Part shown: positions 33,241 to 46,663 of the stretch, one piece after another | How the letters are laid out: the number at the start of each line of letters is the position of its first letter | How positions within the stretch are numbered: position 1 is the stretch's first letter | Source of the DNA: Wolfiporia cocos | Lineage: Eukaryota > Basidiomycota > Agaricomycetes > Polyporales > Phaeolaceae | Reading direction: 5' to 3' | DNA length: 64,000 nt | NCBI GenBank assembly: GCA_029448655.1 | Contig: JACCLO010000013.1 | Coordinates: forward strand, 1,922,001 to 1,986,000 | Notes under the pieces: model-generated | Told to the model about the DNA's origin: nothing | Databases searched by the model: none | The model's input: the letters and a program-made list of their open reading frames with translations, nothing else | Translations under genes and position numbers: made by a program

Positions 33241-35105
33241 GGCGGGGTGGCGGGTGCGGTCGCGCAGGGATGAGCCCGGGGCAGTCGCCTGGGCAGGGAC
33301 AGCGGATGGGCAGACAGCGGCGTATGGCTGGCCCACGGGCGAGGAGGCTAGCTATAAGGGACAGGGTGCGCGCGGAAGGGGCCGAGGCGCGCAAGTATTC
33401 GTCAACTCAGATCGCCATGGCAGAAGTCGAAGCAAGTCCCGCCGAGCATGGGCAGATGCCACGCGTGAGCCCACCGCGGGCGTGAATCAGAGGAGGGAAT
33501 CCTGCCGTGACGGACTGGGCCGTGGTTATGTCACCCTGCACGATCTCAGATTCCATCGCGCAGAAGAGGCCGTCCCACGCACAGGCCCGTTGCGTGATGC
33601 ACAGTCGGCGCATTCACGATCCAGCGCAACAACGCGGCGCACGCGCAGCGCATCTCGCCCGCGATCCGCGCCCCCCCGCGGGCTTCCCACGCTCGCCGCC
33701 CTTCCATCCAGCTCAAAGTCTGATCCCGTCACCCGCCGCCCCGTCCTCGCCCCAGGCGGTGCGGTGATCGAGGTGCTGCGGCGCCGCCGGGGCAGCGCAC
33801 CCGCGTACGGTCCCAGCGATGAACGCAGCCGTTGGCGCAGGATCGACGCGCGACCCCGCATGATCTGCGCGGCTGGCCGCCGAGCGCCCGCCGCTAATGC
33901 CCCCGCACAGTCGCCGCGCCGCCGGCGCGTGCCAGGGCTGTAGACCGCCCCGTGCGCGCAGCCCATTCTTGGCCCGTGCATCGAATATCGCTCAATCGCG
34001 CACAGCCGGCAATTTTGCCGGCCCATTCAGTGCTCAGCGGCCTGAACGTGCCCGCGGCGAGTCCCGCACACGAGCTGGCTTGGATCACCGGCGATGTGCG
34101 CCGCGCAACTGTCGCCGGTGTCTTTGTGCGCTGGACCCTGCGCTAGCCTCCTTGGGCATGCGCTAGCGTGCACGCGCACCCGCGACTCAGGGCTGGGGTG
34201 CCCGCCACGGCGACACAGAAGCCGTGCCCATCGAATCAATCGCAATCGCGATCGGGTGCCGTCCGTGTGTATATGCACTGTACGTGCGCCAGGACGATGA
34301 ATGCCGGCGTCGGCGTCCCAGGCTGAGGTGTGCCAGTGGGGCACGATCCATCTGGAATGTGCACTTGCATCATGGCACGCGGCGGGGACGCGGCGTCCCG
34401 GCCCAGTGAGTGCTGCGCCTAATCGTATCGCCAATCAAGCTTTAGCATGAAGCTTAACTTAGGCGTCGCCGCTGGCCCAAGATGAATTTGACAGGATGTG
34501 CGGCCTGCATTCTGCGCTGCCCATACACTCGCATCTCAAAAAGGCACAATCGCCTCTGCCCTGCGCGTCTTCCATCCATCTTCACCGCAGACCGCATCCA
34601 TCACCGAACACTGTTGGCCACCACGCCGCTCATCAGCCCATCCTGCACCCGCTGACGCACTCACGCCCGCTGCGCACAGGCACCGGGACGACCTCCGCAC
34701 CCATCCCGCGTCCCCCATTCCCATTCGCCCGTCCGCGCATCCGCATCCACGCCTCCCCATGCCGAAATGAATGCATACACCGGCGCGCGCGCCACATGCC
34801 CCGGCCACGGCCCGCGCGCGGCCTCCCACGCACACGCCAGGAGAGGCACCGCGACCCTGCGCCGCGCCGGCGTCCGCGCGCATCTTGCCGTGATGTATTA
34901 ATTAATTTTAATGATGCATATATCAATCACGATCATACGGCCTTCCCCGCGGGCGGGCGTCAGCACCGGGCGGTGTGGCGAGGCCCGGCACGGGCCCAAG
35001 GGGCAGGTATAGCATGTACAATGGATGCCGGCACCCGGTGCGGGCTCGCTGCTCAGTGCCTGGACGGAAATATCTCTGCTCTGCATGGTCGGACGCGCGT
35101 TCCTG

Positions 35106-35137
<32 letters not shown>

Positions 35138-38100
35138 CCGCTCCCTGCCCCTGGCGGCGCACGGCGCGCACGGCGCAGCGCACACGCTAGAAGGGAAGGC
35201 GGACAGACGTCCGCGCGCACGACATCTGAATCGTACATTAACACGAGCACAAGCCCGCCCCGTCTCCGCACGCCAGCTACTTCGCCTCCGCACTCCGCAC
35301 CCAGCCCCGCCGCGCCGTCCCGAGCCCGCGTCGTGCCACATCCCGCGCCGTGCTGTTATCGTATTGTCCTGCGCACCCGCGGGCGGACGCACCGGCCCCC
35401 CGCGCCGCGCGTCCCGGCGCGTGGGCACGCCCGGCTGCGACTTTGCTCGCCGCGGATGCTGCGTCCGCACCCTCGCGGGAGGGCGTGGACAGTCGGAAGA
35501 CGCGTCAGAGGTTCGCGGGACGTAATGGCTGTCGATGCGGTGCTCGTGATTGGGCTGACGAAGGGCTCGTCGTCGCACGGAGCACGCAGGATGCGCTGGT
35601 TCGCCGACGCCGGATCGCGTGCGATGCGGCTTGGACTCGTACTGAAAATTTGGTTTGGTGAGTGTACGCCGCGGTGCGGTACGCGATCTTCTCATCGCAG
35701 AGAGATCCGTGCGTCGATCGGCTTGTCAAGGAGACTGGACCGGTTGCGCTGGTGGCTGATCGGGTAAACGTGCAGTCTGATAAAACTCGCGCATGGAAGT
35801 CGGGCGGAATCACAAACCCCACCGAATGCGACCTCGGAGTCGTCTGATACACCACCAGAATCCATGCTCCGCTCACCGATAGTGTCAGCGAGGGGCGAGT
35901 CTGACCAACCTCGCTCAAAGAAGCGGGTCAGAACACGGCCTCGAAATCCGTCGATGCGCCACTAGAACCCATGCTCTGCGCACCTGCTCGGTGCGCACGC
36001 GCAGCCGTCCTCGCAACGTAAGCCCAAGAGGGAATTTTGCGTGCTAGAACTTGCGATCTCGGCCGCGAGAGAAAGGGAGACGGATTTGGCGGTCGTCGGC
36101 GTCATGTATGTACGCCGCTGCAGCGTTCGCGTCGTGCGCTGACGAGGACGTGTGGGCTGCGGCGCATATCAGGAAACGAAGGCGAAGATGCTGATGCTGA
36201 GCGGGAGTCCGACAAAACGCGTCTTAAAATTAGCCGGGAGTCGCGCTCGACGAGGGGACCGCGCCGCCCGGGACGGGCCCGTCCGTGGTGCCGCTGCGGT
36301 GCTCGCGTCGCGAGGCTGGTGGCCCAGCTGAGCCCACAACACGTATAAGGGAGGTGGAGGTGGACGGAAGCACGTCAATCACAAAAGCTAGAATCAAGGA
36401 CGTCGAAGAGAACGCAAGCTGAAGGATAAACCACGGGCGGATAGACAAGGGGCACGTCGGTGGAGTCGCCGTAGACTTCTTCGAGCGGAAGAGGCAGACA
36501 TCGAGCGGAATGGCGGCGAGTCGGCTCGCTCTGCGCTCGGGGGAGCCTGGAGCGACTGAAGCCTGTATCGCAGTACCACACCGACTCAGCCACTCCGCCA
36601 CTCCACATTCCTGCACCCACCTTGGACGCCGCGGACGTTCACACGGTACTACAGGCCCCGCCGCATCTTCGCGTTCTCATCTTCCCACTCGCTCTCTTGG
36701 GCCGCTCTCCCACGTCGCATAATGAGGCCTGCGCACTTCTCGCCTCTCTAGCCCTTTCTTGATGATTGACACCTCGGCCTTCGGCCTTCTGGCGTTTGCG
36801 CATCTGCTGCCCGCCTGAATCTGAATCATCGAAGGCGCGAACGCGCTGACCCGGCCTGCCGTGTGCTCGGGCCTGTCTTCTCCGGTCGGAGGAAGTCCGG
36901 GTCATACGCTGCGCCGTCGTGGCGTCCTGCGCGAGCCTTCCTGCGGAACGGCGGGGTGGCGGGGCCAGGGTGCAGGCGGGAAGGGGACGGCAGTTGTGCC
37001 GCTGTGGCCGTCCTATATTCGCGTTGCCGATTTGTCGCTAGCTCAGATGTCGATTGAATGCAACACTGCCGTCCGCGCTGTATGGAATGCCTGGTGCTAG
37101 TCCCATTGTGCCGTAGATGGTGTCTTGGTATGTCATGAATTGTATCCATACACTCATGTCGTGCTCATCTCTTCCCAGACTTACTGCATTTGCTTCGTGG
37201 CCAGCTATCGAGACCTCGCCGTAGGCAGTCACCTGCCGCTCCGTGCCTCAGCGCTTACACCGTGCGTACGTCGTTTTGCTATACGCTACTCTCCCCTCCC
37301 CCGCTTATTTTTCTCACCCTTCACCCACACGGTCCTCTCCTCGCCTGCATCTTCTTTGCTAGCACGCTCCACACCACATCAGTCCTCCATCGTCCATCTG
37401 CTACCCTTTTCCCCACGCGTGCTGCAGCAACAGCCTCCGCACTTCTTCCGGCACCACAGGGCTGGCACACCGGCCAGCCGCGACTGGCCGGTCATGCGCT
37501 GATCCCTGATGGCTATTTGCCGAGGATTCGAGGTGCCAATCTGGTTGGCTGCCTCGCCGACAGCAATGCTGCGCGCCGCACTGGCTGTATGCAAGCATGT
37601 CTGACGGAGGTCCGAGCCTGGGCAGGGGCACAGAGCCATACCACACACGTTCGCTCTGCGGCCTGGATCCGGGCCCCGCAGACCACCGGGCATCATGCCT
37701 CGGGTTCTGGGGCGGGAAGACAGGGCGCAGGCACGACGCCACAATAGACGCCACAATAGAGTCTGGCATTGTGGCGTCGGATGATTGACAATTATAATTC
37801 TGCAGGGAATTGGCTGATTGGGCAGATGGAGATAATGAGCGCAGATGTGGAGAGAAGCCACGGACGGCACATGTGCTGCACGCGATCATGCGATCATGGC
37901 CGAACCATGGAAGCGGAGCCTATACGCTTCAGGCGCAATTATTAGCAATACGCAGAGATAGGGAATCGGCAGGATCTCCGTGGCCCGAGCTGACATGTAC
38001 GTTGGCATCGACTAGCTCGTCTGCAGCGTGGTGAGCACTCGACTCTGACGTGTAGTGGTGCATCGTGCAAAGCAGTGGGTAGCCCCGGGTTTCGCGCGCG

Positions 38101-40486
38101 CTCCGGAAATGAACGTGGGTGTGGAACTGGGCATTATCTGCCGAAATGAATTGCGTGATTGGTTTATTGGCATATCGTAGGAGGTGAGATGTTCGCATGA
38201 CGACAGTGGCGTGAATTGTCCTTCCCCCCACTCTCATTACATTGGCTACCTCGGTAACTCTCAGCCTCCTCGTACCCTCATCTTGCATGGACGAGGCTAC
38301 GCTTGTCCCCTCAATCTCCAAACACAAGCACAGGCTCACGAATGTATGCCGCAAGTTTCATCCGTTCCAGGGCTTGCCAAGGTCCCTTCTCATGACTTTC
38401 AGGCACAAAGTGATATCACGTATGTCATGCCATGCGATTTATGTGTACAAAACGTTCGAGACCCGCACCTTGGCCCGTGAGAGAGTTGACTCACACATAG
38501 TAGATCTGTTCTTCATCTTCTCTGTGCAACTCATTTGGGGGTAGGTCACAATGGGCATTTCGCATGATTGAGACATGCGTCCGGAACGCGTATCATGGGG
38601 CGTTCGCCTTCACATGCAAAAGTCATCTACAAGGTTTAGGACCCTGAACGAGCAATCTCACCCCGGGGGTCTATTGAGAGACCTGCGACGGAAATCTTAC
38701 GCGTTGCCTAAGCGCACAATACAATACACAAATAGCAATACGATCGGACTCCCTCTCCGTCCCACACATAAGCCTCGTTTTTCCGTACACGAACGCCGCA
38801 TTTAGTCGTAGTTACTTGACGCGGGATACAAATGTATACAAAAAAAACCGATCGGACCCTTGTCGTTCAGGTAAGCAGAACAATTCGGTAGAGGGTTCGC
38901 TTGACCACGTACCTTCAGTGCCAGACATGCTTCGACTGATGACCTCATCGACCACGGAACCACGGCTTGTGACCACTCAAACACAGCAGCTCTACATCCT
39001 GTAATGTACGGGTATGAGAAGGGTTGCCACTGTTGCTGAAGTTCCGACCGAACACCACGAGTAATTGCTTCAACCGACAGCGCCGCCCAAGCCAAATAAG
39101 CATGGCGTCTCGGCATGTTGCCTCTATTTGGGTGATTCTCATCTCTTCATAAATCTATCAGCATCGATAGATACATATGAATCAGGATCATGATTCTGCG
39201 CGCAAGACCTTGCTATAGCTTCGCGCGCTGGCTCCGGGGCGTCTTTCCCCGGCGGCGTTTGCCGCAGGACAAGAAGATGAAATCATCGAATGCTTCGCCC
39301 GGCCATAGCGAGTACGTAAACGGGACTTTGCACGTATGAATCCTCATGTCCTGACCTTGCGCTTGTACAGATTCAGGCCTACGATGAGCCATCAGCAGGT
39401 CTCACTTCAATGACTTATAAATGGGCCAGACTGGCATGTTTCTGCACGAGTCGAGACAACCCTGCTCCCCGTTGCATGCGGCTTATCGTTTTAGATTGAT
39501 GAAGACCACTAAGGAAGCAACAAAAGTGTATCGGCTCTCGTGCGGAGTATTCATCTAGCGATTGGTGTCCGCGAACAGAACTTTGCGGAGATGCTGTATA
39601 CCTGATAGATCAACAGAGCGCGCATGCCGCGGTGTCGTGTGAGTGGAGCCCATTTCATTCCTGATCTCTATTTCCGCGATGCAGCTGTAGATATATTGAA
39701 TGATGTAAGCTTTGCCGTGTTCAGCTGATTTTGGAGCTGATACGGCAGGAAAGAGATTCTGTCCTGTTCACATACAAGCTACAGGCATCGTGAGCAACTA
39801 GTGCATGCTGATTTAACATTAATCATTGCAGGTAGTCAGACTTCCATTCCCTCTCCGGCCGAGACTATGCGCAAATTTGCGACATATAGTGAATTTATGC
39901 ATATCGATTAAAGCAGCACTGAACTCCTTGTATTCGGACGACCGCGAGCAAGTCATTGCTTGGGTCAGATCAAAAAGGAGGATAGATAGAACACGGAAAG
40001 TCATTATATAGCATTTTGAGGACATGCCGACAGTCATAAGGCTGACAGCGCTTTATTCGGTATAATGTCGAGAGAGACAAGTGCAACTTTGCGCAGTGCC
40101 GCGCGAGATGAATTACAGACGCTCGAGCCTCAATTTCATATCGACGATTGAGCGCACCCAGCGTGCGAACAGTTGAGGTAAGTACTATTGCGTAATTCCC
40201 CGCCGCGAATTGAATACTCGTAACGGAAATGAACGTATGACAACAATACATGATTGGAATGCGCATCCCTTGCTGTGTGGGGAGGTGCTCTCAGAGGAAA
40301 TAACTGGTATTGCCAGCATTTCATCGCGGATCGGGCATTATCATAAAGGAATCACCGCGTGTGGGTGTCTGACATCTACCAACCAGATTTCTGACGGATT
40401 ATGTCCGCCTTAAGCTGCTAGGGATTCTATGTTGAAACCTCAGCTGTTATATGAAATTGGACATGCGACGATTGTGTACCTTCTCT
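33241..40486. other. Long stretch without a supportable gene
   Basis: 33.2-37 kb is very GC-rich, with overlapping open frames on both strands and no recognisable domains. A 7-bp tandem repeat TGAGCAC (about 4.5 copies) sits at 35107-35137. A CT-rich block at 37285-37420 resembles a fungal promoter, but no convincing gene follows. From about 38 kb GC falls and open frames are short. Confidence 0.45.
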
Positions 40487-40745
40487 CACCGGGGGCATCA
40501 TATAATGACTTTGTCGGAAACATGTTGGTATCATTGGAATAAGTGATCAAATGCAAACATAATGCATTTGTTGATAACATCGTAAGAAACACAGGACCTC
40601 AGCCGGCCATGGGCTGCGTAAAGATCCAGACACCGGGGGCATTATCTAATGAAGATATTATATAAGCAATCAATGTTCGCATTTGATCACTTATTTAAAT
40701 GATACCAACATGTTTCCGACAAAGTCATTAGATAATGCCCCGGTG
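40487..40745. repeat. MITE with 67-bp inverted arms
   Basis: The left arm 40487-40554 (CACCGGGGGCATCATATAAT...) is inverted at 40679-40745. The flanks read TCT on both sides (40484-40486 and 40746-40748), a possible 3-bp target repeat. A third copy of the arm tip (ACACCGGGGGCATTATCTAA) lies at about 40630 in the loop. No coding sequence. Confidence 0.65.
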
Positions 40746-41825
40746 TCTCCCTCTTCAGTGCAAGAAGGCAAACCGTCATCCAACTCGATCGGTAGCTGTC
40801 GCCCAAAAAGAAGCACCTTCTGTAAAAAGCGTTTTATATGCTTGGGGATAGCAGGAGTGAGTTCAGCAACGATACCCACGATAAATAAAATCACCGTCCA
40901 ATCCATGCTGTTGCCCTCTTATATGCGAGCCATCAATTCGCGAAGGGTAGTTTGTTGTCTAAAAGAAGAGCCACTGACATCACACGTGTGCGTCTCGAAG
41001 ATTGTTGCACAAGGAAGATAATACAATTCATCATGTCATTTGTGTCTTCTAGGGACCTTGTCAAGGGCAATGCTAAACAAAATGGAAGCAAAAAAGTAGT
41101 AAAGAAGAATAGTGCACAATCGAATGTCTGAAGACCCGGTAGCGCGCACACCGTAGTGAGGGTAGAAGCATTGCATCAGTCTATGTATCAAAAATATGCT
41201 CTAGCGAGATCTGAGGTATGATAATGTGGAAATAAGTGCGTCGATTTTGCCAGCATGTTAGCGGATAATGCTGCATCTGCGTGAAACGATGTTTGCTCAA
41301 TCAGTACTACGAAGGTGTGGCGCCTTCCTTCCAGTGCTATACTCCTCCTCCCCTATTGTCGTATCAACCAAAGATAGCGTTTATAGTAAGAAAAACCATC
41401 AACGTTCGCAGTAGCCTCGTGTATCTCATTTACCAGTAGAGAAGTCATTAGCGAACGTCCCCTAGACTGCTCCTATCAGCACTCAAGTTGCGGTTGCGGC
41501 TCGATGCGATGTACCGATAACGACAAGAGCTCAATCATGATATCGATCAATCGATCATATCGAGTCTCATCGACATCGAGCAGATCAAGAGCACTTGTGT
41601 GTTGCAGGCGCGTAGCGGTCCGGTCCTCTTGATATCAGCAGTTCCAATGATAATATAATAAGGGGTGACAACTAGTTCTATGCACTGCACGTAAAGTACA
41701 ACAGCCGACGCGTACGTGTATATACAGCTGTCGGTATCTCTACAGCCGTCTGACTGCAACAAGACATAAAATGACAGGATATCAAACGAGAGTGGGTATG
41801 TGGATGTAAGGTAGGGATCGTCGAG
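40746..41825. other. No supported gene
   Basis: An open frame on the minus strand (40691-40906) starts with a hydrophobic stretch (WTVILFIVGIVAEL), but it overlaps the MITE arm. I cannot support it as a gene. Confidence 0.4.
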
Positions 41826-44800
41826 TCATAGCGATATCAGTGAATCGGCTGCACAGCTTAACCTTCCTGCGCTGTAACCTTGCAGTAATCCTATGAATCC
41901 GATCTCAGCAAGAGTTGGTGAAATAGAATGCGAACAACGTACTGCGTTGCCAGTGGGGTTGAGAGCCCATGTTGGGAATGGGACTGTGACACCACCGGCG
42001 CCTCCGAGAGCGAACTACGTCAGGAATGAGCATCAAGGGAAAGCAAGAGCTGAATCAACATAACGACATACCGAGAATATGAAGACGAAGATTTGGGCAC
42101 CCTACAGAAAATTAACGGTCAAAAACGTAATGGGACAATTTAGTTATGGTACATACTCCATCGACGGCTGCGCCAAACAGGTACTGTCCACTCGTCAGCA
42201 ATGACCAGAAAACATCTGCGAGAATGCTGCGTACGTTGTATTTCCGGAACCACGCCGCGTGGTACCGACGAATGTAAAAGTGGGATGTCAACCCGATGGT
42301 CATCCACATGTCGATGTACCCGTTCGTGCCGCCAGCAAGGTCCCCAATGTAGTCTTTATCCGCCAATGACGTTAGAGTCAGACGCTAGAGGGCAAATGTA
42401 AAGATGACATACAGGCAAGCACAGCCGTGTTGACCATCGGGAGCCAGGACCAGCGGTACCACTTCCACAGGAGCCAAGGGATGACGGGCAGGCCCAGGCC
42501 AATAACGATGCCAAGCGGGACAATAAAGTATGGTCCGCCGGGGCCATCTACAGCGGAAGTCAATATCGTGTCGTCGATGCGATACGAATTACACTCACAG
42601 ATATCTTTCCCGAGAGCACCCCACAGAACGGCTAGACGCGATACATCAGAAACCGACAACAGCTTTGACAGGGATATATACCGTTCGCGTTGTATGTCTG
42701 AACTTGCTGTCCGCTCCAGACGCGCGTTCCTTCGTCGCTCAACTGTAGTATTTGAGTTAATTGACGTACATTCATCACGCAAGAACAGGCTCACCAAGAT
42801 CGGGCGCTCATTGTTTACTACGGTCTGCATGATAACATCTGACATAAAACCATGAGCGATCGCGAACGGGAGAGCCATGATGCAAACACACAGTTCAAGA
42901 GCGCGCCAACAACCGTTCCGGCAACTTGCACCGAGAACGTCGTCTATAGGAATTCTGTCAACAACGTGCGTTGTGCTTCAGTTGCTGTTACATACCCGCG
43001 GAGGCACTTTACAGATGATATCATGTCAGCTCCGAGCAAACGCTTCAACAGAGGCAGCTTACGCTTCGTGTACTGGCCGAGCTTCAGGTCGCTCAGCATG
43101 GTCGACGCTTGGTTGAGCGCCTGGCTAGAATACAGCTCGAAATACTACATATATATCGCAATCGTCGGTGTCCCTCACAAGTCAGAAGACGGAACACGCG
43201 CACCATGTTAGCCTGCGAAGACCCGGGCACGAGCGCGGAGCCAAGCATTTGGAAGAGGTTCGTCATGTAAGGAGTGAACCTGAAGGGCGACGAAGCTCGA
43301 TAATCTTATTCAAGCGGTCATGGCTAGTAGGACTTACGCAGCGATGGCATACATGGCTCCGTAGAATGGCAGGATCATCATCGCGAACAGCAGCGCGACG
43401 ATGAGCGCCCACCAGGGAAGACTGCACAAGCGACATCGTGAGCTGCGACCATGCAGGCAAAAACGAGTGGTACGCACCCAGAATGCTCGGTATAGATGCA
43501 GACCACTGTGCGATGTGTGAGATTAGATTTCATCGACGAACGTCTCATACGCACTGGCAGTGACAAACGCTAGATTCCGTACATCCGTCAGCTTCCCACG
43601 TCTCTCATAACACAAAGAAGGGCAGATTGACGCACCAGCGAGCGTGATGGCCGCATACCACCACAGCGGCACTGCAGTCCGCCCGCATCAGCACCGCACA
43701 TCTGTCGCGCCCGCACGACCACGTACCTTCTTTGTAAACCTATTCAAACACCATCAGCCTCGTCCTCCTATCTCGGTCTCCATCTCGCATCACTCACCGA
43801 CATCCGCTTGTAGTGCTCGTCGTCCACGGGCTCGCCGCTGAAGCTGCACGACATCTCTTCAGCACTCTCGCAGCCACAACCCACCAACGCGACGTACTAA
43901 TCCCTGAACGCGCCCCATATCTACCCCATAATTAGCGCCGTCGTTCCCACCAATCTAACACTGCGTGCGACGCACCTCCTTCCCGTGCCAGAGCCCGATG
44001 TGCACGAACGTCGCGCCAATGGAGAGGTTGATGCCGAGGTTGTATATCTGCACACGCAAATCAGGGTGGGGTTGAGCAGGCCGTCGGCGCGGACGGCGGG
44101 GGCAGACGCACGACGGTGGACCCGCTCTGCCACGGCTGCCCGACGAGCTCGTACGCGGTGCGGTTGAGGGAGAGGTCCCTGTGCGCGCCGTGTCAGCGGC
44201 GCGTGATTCGGATCGGCGTGAGTAGGTGGGTGCGACGCACGGGTTGAGGATCAGCGTCTGGTCGTAGACCGTGCCGTTCTCGACTGTCGTGCAGCGATTG
44301 TCAGTGAATGCAAAACATCCCGAATGCGCGGGTACGCACAGAACCTGCGTCGGCGTGAGCGTCGACAGGATCAATCGAGTGTGAAAGGGAGACTCACAGA
44401 TTCTGCGAGATGAACGGGAAGTTCTGCGAGTGCCTGTCCGCGCGTCAGCCATCCGGTGCTGCATCTGCGACCCATCCCACACTGACCATACATTCCGCGC
44501 GAACACCACGGGCAAGATGATATAATTCAGCGCCCAGCCGACGTAATCTGCCGCAGCGTCAGCACGCGCCTCCGCGCCCGGGACGGGCTCGCAGCCAGTA
44601 AGCACGCACTGCTGATCTGCGTCGCGAGCGGGATGTAGAACGGCGCGGAGGTGATGTTCGCCCAGTCGAGGCCGAAGCCCATGAGGCCGAGGCCCTCGTT
44701 CGCCTCCGCGCCGCCGAAGATGTACGACACCCAGTCCGAGTTGCGCGCGCAGAGGCAGACGATGTTGAACGAGCCCAGCAGGGGCGCGATGTACTGTGCC

Positions 44801-46282
44801 GCGTGTGGTTAGCGGGCGGGGGCACGGACGAAAGGGAGAAAGGGGGGGGCGCACCTCGGGGAACCACTCGTACACGAACCTGCGGCCAGTCCGGCGGTCA
44901 GCTATGCGCATTGACGGGGGAGAATGAAGAGTCACGTACACCATGCCGGTCACGAGCCAGAAGAACCGGAGCCTGCGCCGCGCGGTGTCAGCCCGTGGAC
45001 GGGGAAAGAAAGAGAGCGGCACGCACCGCTTGCCCTGGAGCATCTTGCCACTGCTGCGGTGCAGGACGTCGAAGAGGTTCACGTAGATGAGGTTCTGCGG
45101 GTAGAGCATGATCGTCGGGTACACGAGGAACGCGCCTGCATCGTCGCTCAGCACCGCGCCGATCGGGAGGAGGAGGGGGAGGGGGACGCACGGAACATGC
45201 CCGCGAAGCCGTAGCCGACGAGCTGCGACGCGAGGAGCGTGAAGATCGCGTTGCCCGACTGTGTGCGCGCGCGCAGTGGGAGCGCCGCGGTGGCATCGTT
45301 CCGCAGTTTCGAGGCAGGGTTTGACGGGACACCCCGCGCGCCATATGCGTGTCCGCATGCATCACGCCGCGCCCGCATCGATCGCATCGAGTGATGGAGA
45401 TGGGGTCGGGTGATAGATAGATTATGTGTTGAGCACAAGGAGAACAACACATGTCATCAGCCGCTCGTGCGCAGAGATGGAGCGGATGGGACGCACGTTC
45501 ACGGTGATGTTGTAGAAGAGGTCGTCGGACGCGAAGACGAAGCATGCCTGGGCGGCGGTCCTATAATGGTGTTAGAAAGCGAAGAGTGGCAGGTGTGGTG
45601 GGAATGGTGGGAGGGGGGAGAATGGAAGCGGGACTTACGCGGCGGTGTTGGCGAGAATCTGCGCGGCGACGTGCTCCTTGATATCTGCAGGTGTGTTGCA
45701 TAATGAGAAAATCAGGGAACGAAAACCACAGAGATACCCACTGAACGGTCCAGGGTTCAGCCACATCCAGAACCTCCCACCGTTATGGAGCCTGCTGCCG
45801 GGCCCGGGGATGATCGTCTCGAACATCTTACCGAGCATATACGCAAGCAGCTGGAGGAACAGCGCGCTAACGGTGATCACCTGCGGGCGGAACTGGAAGA
45901 GCATGCCCAGCACGGCGCCGAAGACGGCGAGCCCGACGCCGGTGAACCACATGCGGAACGTGTGGATGGGGAGCGTCGGGTCGTCCGCGGTGCTGACGAG
46001 GGCGCGCGAGAAGTCCGCGGCGGTGCTCAGCACGCGCTCGTGGCCGGCCTCGTCGTACAGCGCGGGGTCGAGCGCGTCCTCGTCCTCCTCGACGACGACG
46101 GCCGGGATCACGGTGGTCTTCTCCTTGACGTCGGCGGAGGACGCCGTCGTGGCGGACGGGGACGGGCGCAGCTTCTCGCCGGCGGTGGAGCTGAATTCGG
46201 AGGGGGACGAGGGGCGCGGGCGCGCGGTGCCCGTGAGCGCGGGCACCTCCGCCTCGAGGGATGCCTCTGCGTGCAGCGTCAT
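41826..46282 (-). CDS. OPT-family oligopeptide transporter
   Basis: This is a multi-exon gene read right to left from ATG 46282. Early exons are clear: 46282-45742, 45682-45639, 45560-45497, 45258-45190, 45135-45027 and 44972-44936. Late ones end at 42157, then 42101-42072 and from 42014. OPT proteins are proton-coupled plasma-membrane carriers of small peptides (some move metal chelates or glutathione). After an acidic, low-complexity cytosolic N-terminus of about 105 residues come RMWFTGVGLAVFGAVLGMLF, LLAYMLGKMFE, and the family signature NPGPFNIKEHVAAQILANTA, spliced across intron 1. Later segments include FVYEWFPE..APLLGSFNI, GLGLMGFGLDWANI, YVGWALNYIILPV, GLWHGKEV and the C-terminal FYIRRYHAAWFRKYN. 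Many transmembrane segments are evident. The exact 3' end is uncertain (stop 41826 without a further intron). The middle exons were not all resolved. I saw no frameshift, so it is probably functional. Confidence 0.85.
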
Positions 46283-46663
46283 TGCAGGCCTGTTGGTCGG
46301 TCAGCTGGGACGTGGCGTTATACCACCAGTGAAGGAGCGAGATGCGCGCGACGGTCGCAGCGCAGACGGGGGCCGGGGCAAGCTGGCTGCGCTAACAGGG
46401 AAGACGCGGATAGATATGGCTCTGCGACTCGTCGCGGAGTCGGTGCATGCATGAACGCGGGGAAGCATTGCGCATGGCCCGATCACATCTCGCGCGCGTC
46501 CCGCCTTCTGCGTGGGCGATCATCATCCGGGCGATGTTTGGTGCCCGATGGCTGGCTTGGCGCACAGCCCGCCACAGCATCACCGCTGGGCACAGCACGC
46601 ATGCGGAGGCGGCGTCGCGCATGTGGCACTGAGCGAGCCGGCGGCGAAGTGAGCTCGCGTGAA

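Noticed and set aside
32014..33336. A 440-codon minus-strand open frame across the methyltransferase gene
   Set aside because: Its C-terminal two thirds are the wrong frame of exon 2. Only its first part matches exon 1 of the methyltransferase-like gene, which needs the 46-nt intron.
37190..37747. A 185-codon open frame after a CT-rich block
   Set aside because: Its composition follows the CT-rich DNA, and strong alternative frames exist on the other strand. No motif is seen.
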